A program made the translations under genes and the position numbers. The notes under the pieces were generated by a model. The model did not search any database, was not told where the DNA came from, and worked only from the letters and a program-made list of their open reading frames with translations. DNA of 8,167 nt from Desulfobacteraceae bacterium (lineage in GTDB: Bacteria; Desulfobacterota; DSM-4660; Desulfatiglandales; HGW-15), in the NCBI GenBank assembly GCA_003819975.1, contig RPPU01000176.1, positions 1 through 8,167 of the forward strand, written 5' to 3'. Positions 6,076-8,167 of this stretch are shown here, in pieces (the first letter of the stretch is position 1; each line of letters opens with the position of its first letter).

Positions 6076-6158
6076 TCTTTATCTTCCTCTCGATAAGGTT
6101 ATCTTCTGATCTCAAGTAAATTTAAAAATATTATTTCACCACAGAGATGATTTTGATT

Positions 6159-6193
6159 TTTTGACTTCCCATTGAGAGGATGGAAAGTCAAAA
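6159..6193 (+). repeat. Simple hairpin module of element C
   Basis: A 14-bp stem with one mismatch, TTTTGACTTCCCAT (6159-6172) with ATGGAAAGTCAAAA (6180-6193), encloses the loop TGAGAGG (6173-6179). CCAATC follows. Stem length, loop and tail match elements A and B; the stem sequence does not. Confidence 0.85.
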
Positions 6194-6211
6194 CCAATCT
6201 ACCAACGAGCT

Positions 6212-6281
6212 TTTTTATCCCTCTCGTCCTCTCAACATAACAGTTTTAAGATTTTGAAAACTGTTTCGAGAGGGATAAAAA
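6212..6281 (-). repeat. Complex hairpin module of element C
   Basis: A perfect 15-bp outer stem, TTTTTATCCCTCTCG (6212-6226) with CGAGAGGGATAAAAA (6267-6281), encloses CCTCTCA (6228-6234) and the hairpin AACAGTTTT (6239-6247), a 9-nt loop and AAAACTGTT (6257-6265). The layout is identical to element B with a different outer stem. Confidence 0.87.
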
Positions 6282-6323
6282 TAATCTCCCTGTGCTCTCT
6301 GTGTCTCTGTGGTGAATTCTTCT

Positions 6324-8167
6324 TCATATATCCGCACGTTGCAGGTTCACCCGGACCGGGTTGGAGGGCAAACCTTGGAAGAAATCCCAACCCCGGAATC
6401 CGCTTAAGCCCCCGAAATTGAGCGGCTGAAACGCATACACCGTCCCGGCCGGACAATCCGGGTCTGCTTTGGCTTTGAGTTCCAGTTTTTTGCCGTCCAG
6501 GGATATGGTTACCGTATCGCCCGGCTTAAGCGCCAAACGCTCCAGGTCATCCGGATTCAGGCGCAAGCCTTGCTCCAAGCCCAGTTCTCCCAGGCCTTCC
6601 ACCACGCCGGAGAGGTCCATGCCGCGATGTTGGAAGCCGCCTTGTTCGACCATGAGCAGAAATTCGCCTTTGCCGGCCGGCGCCTGGTTCTTCTTCTCAA
6701 TGATCAACTCGCTTTTGGCCTTGAGCTGACGCGGTTCCCGGTCCGGTTTGGCCGGGAAATGAGAAACAACTTCATGGATTTCTTCCAGAATTTCCTCTGC
6801 GTTTTCGTATTTCAACGCTTTACAATCGAGTTTTTGGCTCAACTCCGCAAAAATCCGCCAATCCGGCCGCACAAAACCGGTTACAGCCCCCGCGATCGGG
6901 TTTTCGATCCCGACCAGCTCCTGAATCCGGCCCTCGATATTGGTTAGAGTGCCGCGGCTTTCGGCAAAACTGGCTGCCGGTAAAAAGGCGTCCACCGCGA
7001 ACGGCGGAAAATAAATGTCCTGGCTGATCAGAAAATCGCAATCCGGCCGTTCCGGAAACGGGGCTTGACCCACCAGATAAATCACTTTGGGTCGTTTGCG
7101 TTTGGCGAGCACGTCGGCCAAGGAAATCTCGGGGCCCTTGGTCTTGACCACGCCGGGCAGTAATTCGCCGAAGGCCCCCAGTTCCAGGGCTCCGCGCACA
7201 TTGGCGCCGTGATAAAGCGGCATAAAAAAAGTTTGCGGCCGTTTGGCCAATTCGAAAAGCGCATCGAGCAATTCGATGTTATTGCTGTACTCGAAAACCG
7301 TTGGTCCCAGGATGACCGCCAGGTGTTCTCCGGCGCTCAGCCATTCAACGGCCTTTTTAAGTTTCTCTTCGTCCACGCCCGCTTCCTTGGCCGTGGTTTT
7401 TAAATTGCTGCGGTGACCGGCCAGGCGTTGCGCCAGGCTGCTCAGCAGCAGGCCTTCGCGACCGGGCGAAGGCTGCAAATGATGATCGGTGTAACGCGCC
7501 AGGTTGGTATCGCGGGCGTCGATGGTCACAAGCCGGGCGCCCGCTTTAAGCGCGCGCCGGATTTGAACGCCGGCCACGGAAAAATAAAAACGCGAATCCA
7601 GACCCACGGCAATGATCGTATCCGCTTGCGCAATCTCTTTGATGGAGATCGGCAGGGAAAAGAGCTTGCTCCACAAACCCAGGCCGCCGGAGAGATTCAG
7701 CCGCGCGGTGGAGTCGATGCTGTTGTTGCCCAGGCAGGACCGCACGAACTTCTGGGCCGCATAAAGGCTTTCATTGGTCAGATCGCCCGACACCAGCATG
7801 AGAAACTCTTCCGGTTTGATTCCTTTCAGCTTGGCGCTGACTTCTCCCTGGGCTTCCGGCCAGGTCACCTCGCGGAAATACTTGCCGCGCCGAAGCATCG
7901 GTTTCTTGGCGCGTTCATGATGATGGGTGGTTTCCGGCAGGGAGAACCGGCCGCGCACGCAGAGTTGGCCGTCGTTGATCTCCGGATCCGGGTGCGGATA
8001 GACCTTGGAAAGCTTGCCGTCTTTATGATGTAAATCGATTTGGCAACCCAGGCTGCAAAACGGACAAGTCGAAATGGCGCTGCCGTCCGGCTTGCCGTCC
8101 CACTTGGAACCTTTATCCGCCAGGGCGCCGGTCGGACAGACCGAGACGCAGGCGCCGCAAAATTCGC
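6324..8167 (-). CDS. NuoG/formate dehydrogenase-like Fe-S and molybdopterin-fold protein, 5' end missing
   Basis: The frame is open from the right edge to the TGA at 6324-6326 (613 residues visible). The partial first codon ends in GC and would be Cys if its missing base is T. It would complete a ferredoxin motif, C-EF-C-GA-C-VSV-C-P. A molybdopterin 4Fe-4S domain follows: C34-x2-C37-x3-C41-x27-C69, then VRGRF. The central molybdopterin-fold domain includes AQADTIIAVGLDS and AVDAFLPAASFAESRG; the C-terminal barrel includes DLERLALKPGDTVTISLDG. In formate dehydrogenase the fold carries a catalytic Sec or Cys followed by His after the 'DxxARL' stretch. Here DSTARLNLSGGLG has neither, and the usual C-x-K-G lysine is R71. 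This suggests an electron-transfer subunit like NuoG or Nqo3 rather than formate dehydrogenase, though a different metal ligand is possible. Upstream Fe-S domains and partner subunits would lie beyond the window. It precedes nfnA-nfnB, with element C between. Confidence 0.85.
   Translation of the reverse strand, partial: EFCGACVSVCPTGALADKGSKWDGKPDGSAISTCPFCSLGCQIDLHHKDGKLSKVYPHPDPEINDGQLCVRGRFSLPETTHHHERAKKPMLRRGKYFREVTWPEAQGEVSAKLKGIKPEEFLMLVSGDLTNESLYAAQKFVRSCLGNNSIDSTARLNLSGGLGLWSKLFSLPISIKEIAQADTIIAVGLDSRFYFSVAGVQIRRALKAGARLVTIDARDTNLARYTDHHLQPSPGREGLLLSSLAQRLAGHRSNLKTTAKEAGVDEEKLKKAVEWLSAGEHLAVILGPTVFEYSNNIELLDALFELAKRPQTFFMPLYHGANVRGALELGAFGELLPGVVKTKGPEISLADVLAKRKRPKVIYLVGQAPFPERPDCDFLISQDIYFPPFAVDAFLPAASFAESRGTLTNIEGRIQELVGIENPIAGAVTGFVRPDWRIFAELSQKLDCKALKYENAEEILEEIHEVVSHFPAKPDREPRQLKAKSELIIEKKNQAPAGKGEFLLMVEQGGFQHRGMDLSGVVEGLGELGLEQGLRLNPDDLERLALKPGDTVTISLDGKKLELKAKADPDCPAGTVYAFQPLNFGGLSGFRGWDFFQGLPSNPVRVNLQRADI

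Larger units (their letters stand above)
6134..6317 (-). repeat. Structured intergenic repeat element C (CACAGAG termini, two hairpin modules)
   Basis: The shortest copy, at 184 nt. The right terminus (6283-6317) keeps three heptamers, one of them CACAGGG. The left (6134-6146) has a single CACAGAG behind TTTCAC, so two units are lost. The simple hairpin (6159-6193) and complex module (6212-6281) are separated by a short spacer that includes CCAATC. Reading minus, it starts 6 nt after the stop of the NuoG-like gene with the complex module first, as element B does after nfnB. No gene is encoded. Confidence 0.9.

Noticed and set aside
5248..6096. 282-codon plus-strand open frame opposite nfnA
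   Set aside because: It mirrors a well-supported gene. Its composition is rich in H, A, R and G with no recognisable domain, as expected of a shadow frame.
6076..6133. Promoter upstream of nfnA
   Set aside because: Only a weak TTGAGA with a poorly spaced TATCGA is seen; not enough to call.
6232..6456. Minus-strand open frame of 74 codons across element C
   Set aside because: It overlaps the NuoG-like gene in another frame and contains the repeat translation SPQRHREHRE.
7413..8033. 206-codon plus-strand open frame opposite the NuoG-like gene
   Set aside because: Antisense shadow with biased composition; the opposite strand shows complete Fe-S and molybdopterin-fold motifs.

Overview
The window carries the end of one plus-strand gene and six minus-strand genes. 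All fit an anaerobic bacterium that manages electrons through flavin/iron-sulfur enzymes and hydrogenase-family proteins. The grouping of a DRTGG protein, an anti-sigma-type ATPase and a sensory [FeFe]-hydrogenase-like protein beside NfnAB is known from Clostridia, Thermotogae and various uncultured anaerobic phyla. The host cannot be assigned from this sequence alone. The spacer repeats, built on CACAGAG heptamers, resemble repeats I remember from environmental anaerobe genomes (memory only, not searched).

Layout, left to right: (1) the C-terminal 351 codons of a molybdopterin oxidoreductase, plus strand, ending at 1057. (2) Repeat element A (1061-1353). (3) A tightly coupled minus-strand trio, transcribed right to left: DRTGG protein (3437-3093), HATPase anti-sigma-like protein (3090-2653) and HydS-like [FeFe]-hydrogenase homologue (2666-1353). 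(4) Repeat element B (3458-3717). (5) nfnA (6075-5242) and nfnB (5122-3725), the two subunits of NADH-dependent reduced ferredoxin:NADP+ oxidoreductase. (6) Repeat element C (6134-6317). (7) A NuoG/formate-dehydrogenase-like iron-sulfur and molybdopterin-fold protein, minus strand, running off the right edge.

Working model (inference): the NuoG-like protein and NfnAB move electrons among NAD(H), NADP(H) and ferredoxin. The DRTGG/ATPase/HydS trio would sense redox state or H2 and pass it to gene regulation.

The least explained feature is the set of three spacer elements. Each has terminal CACAGAG arrays enclosing two hairpin modules. One is a 14-bp stem with a constant 7-nt loop, TGAGAGG. The other is an outer stem enclosing a constant AACAGTTTT/AAAACTGTT hairpin and the complement of that loop, CCTCTCA. 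The stems differ completely between copies yet stay self-complementary, while loops and inner hairpin are constant. All three elements begin 0-8 nt after a stop codon, mark the ends of gene blocks, and have the same orientation relative to the gene they follow. This looks like a structured RNA or a structured mobile repeat and is the main candidate for something undescribed.
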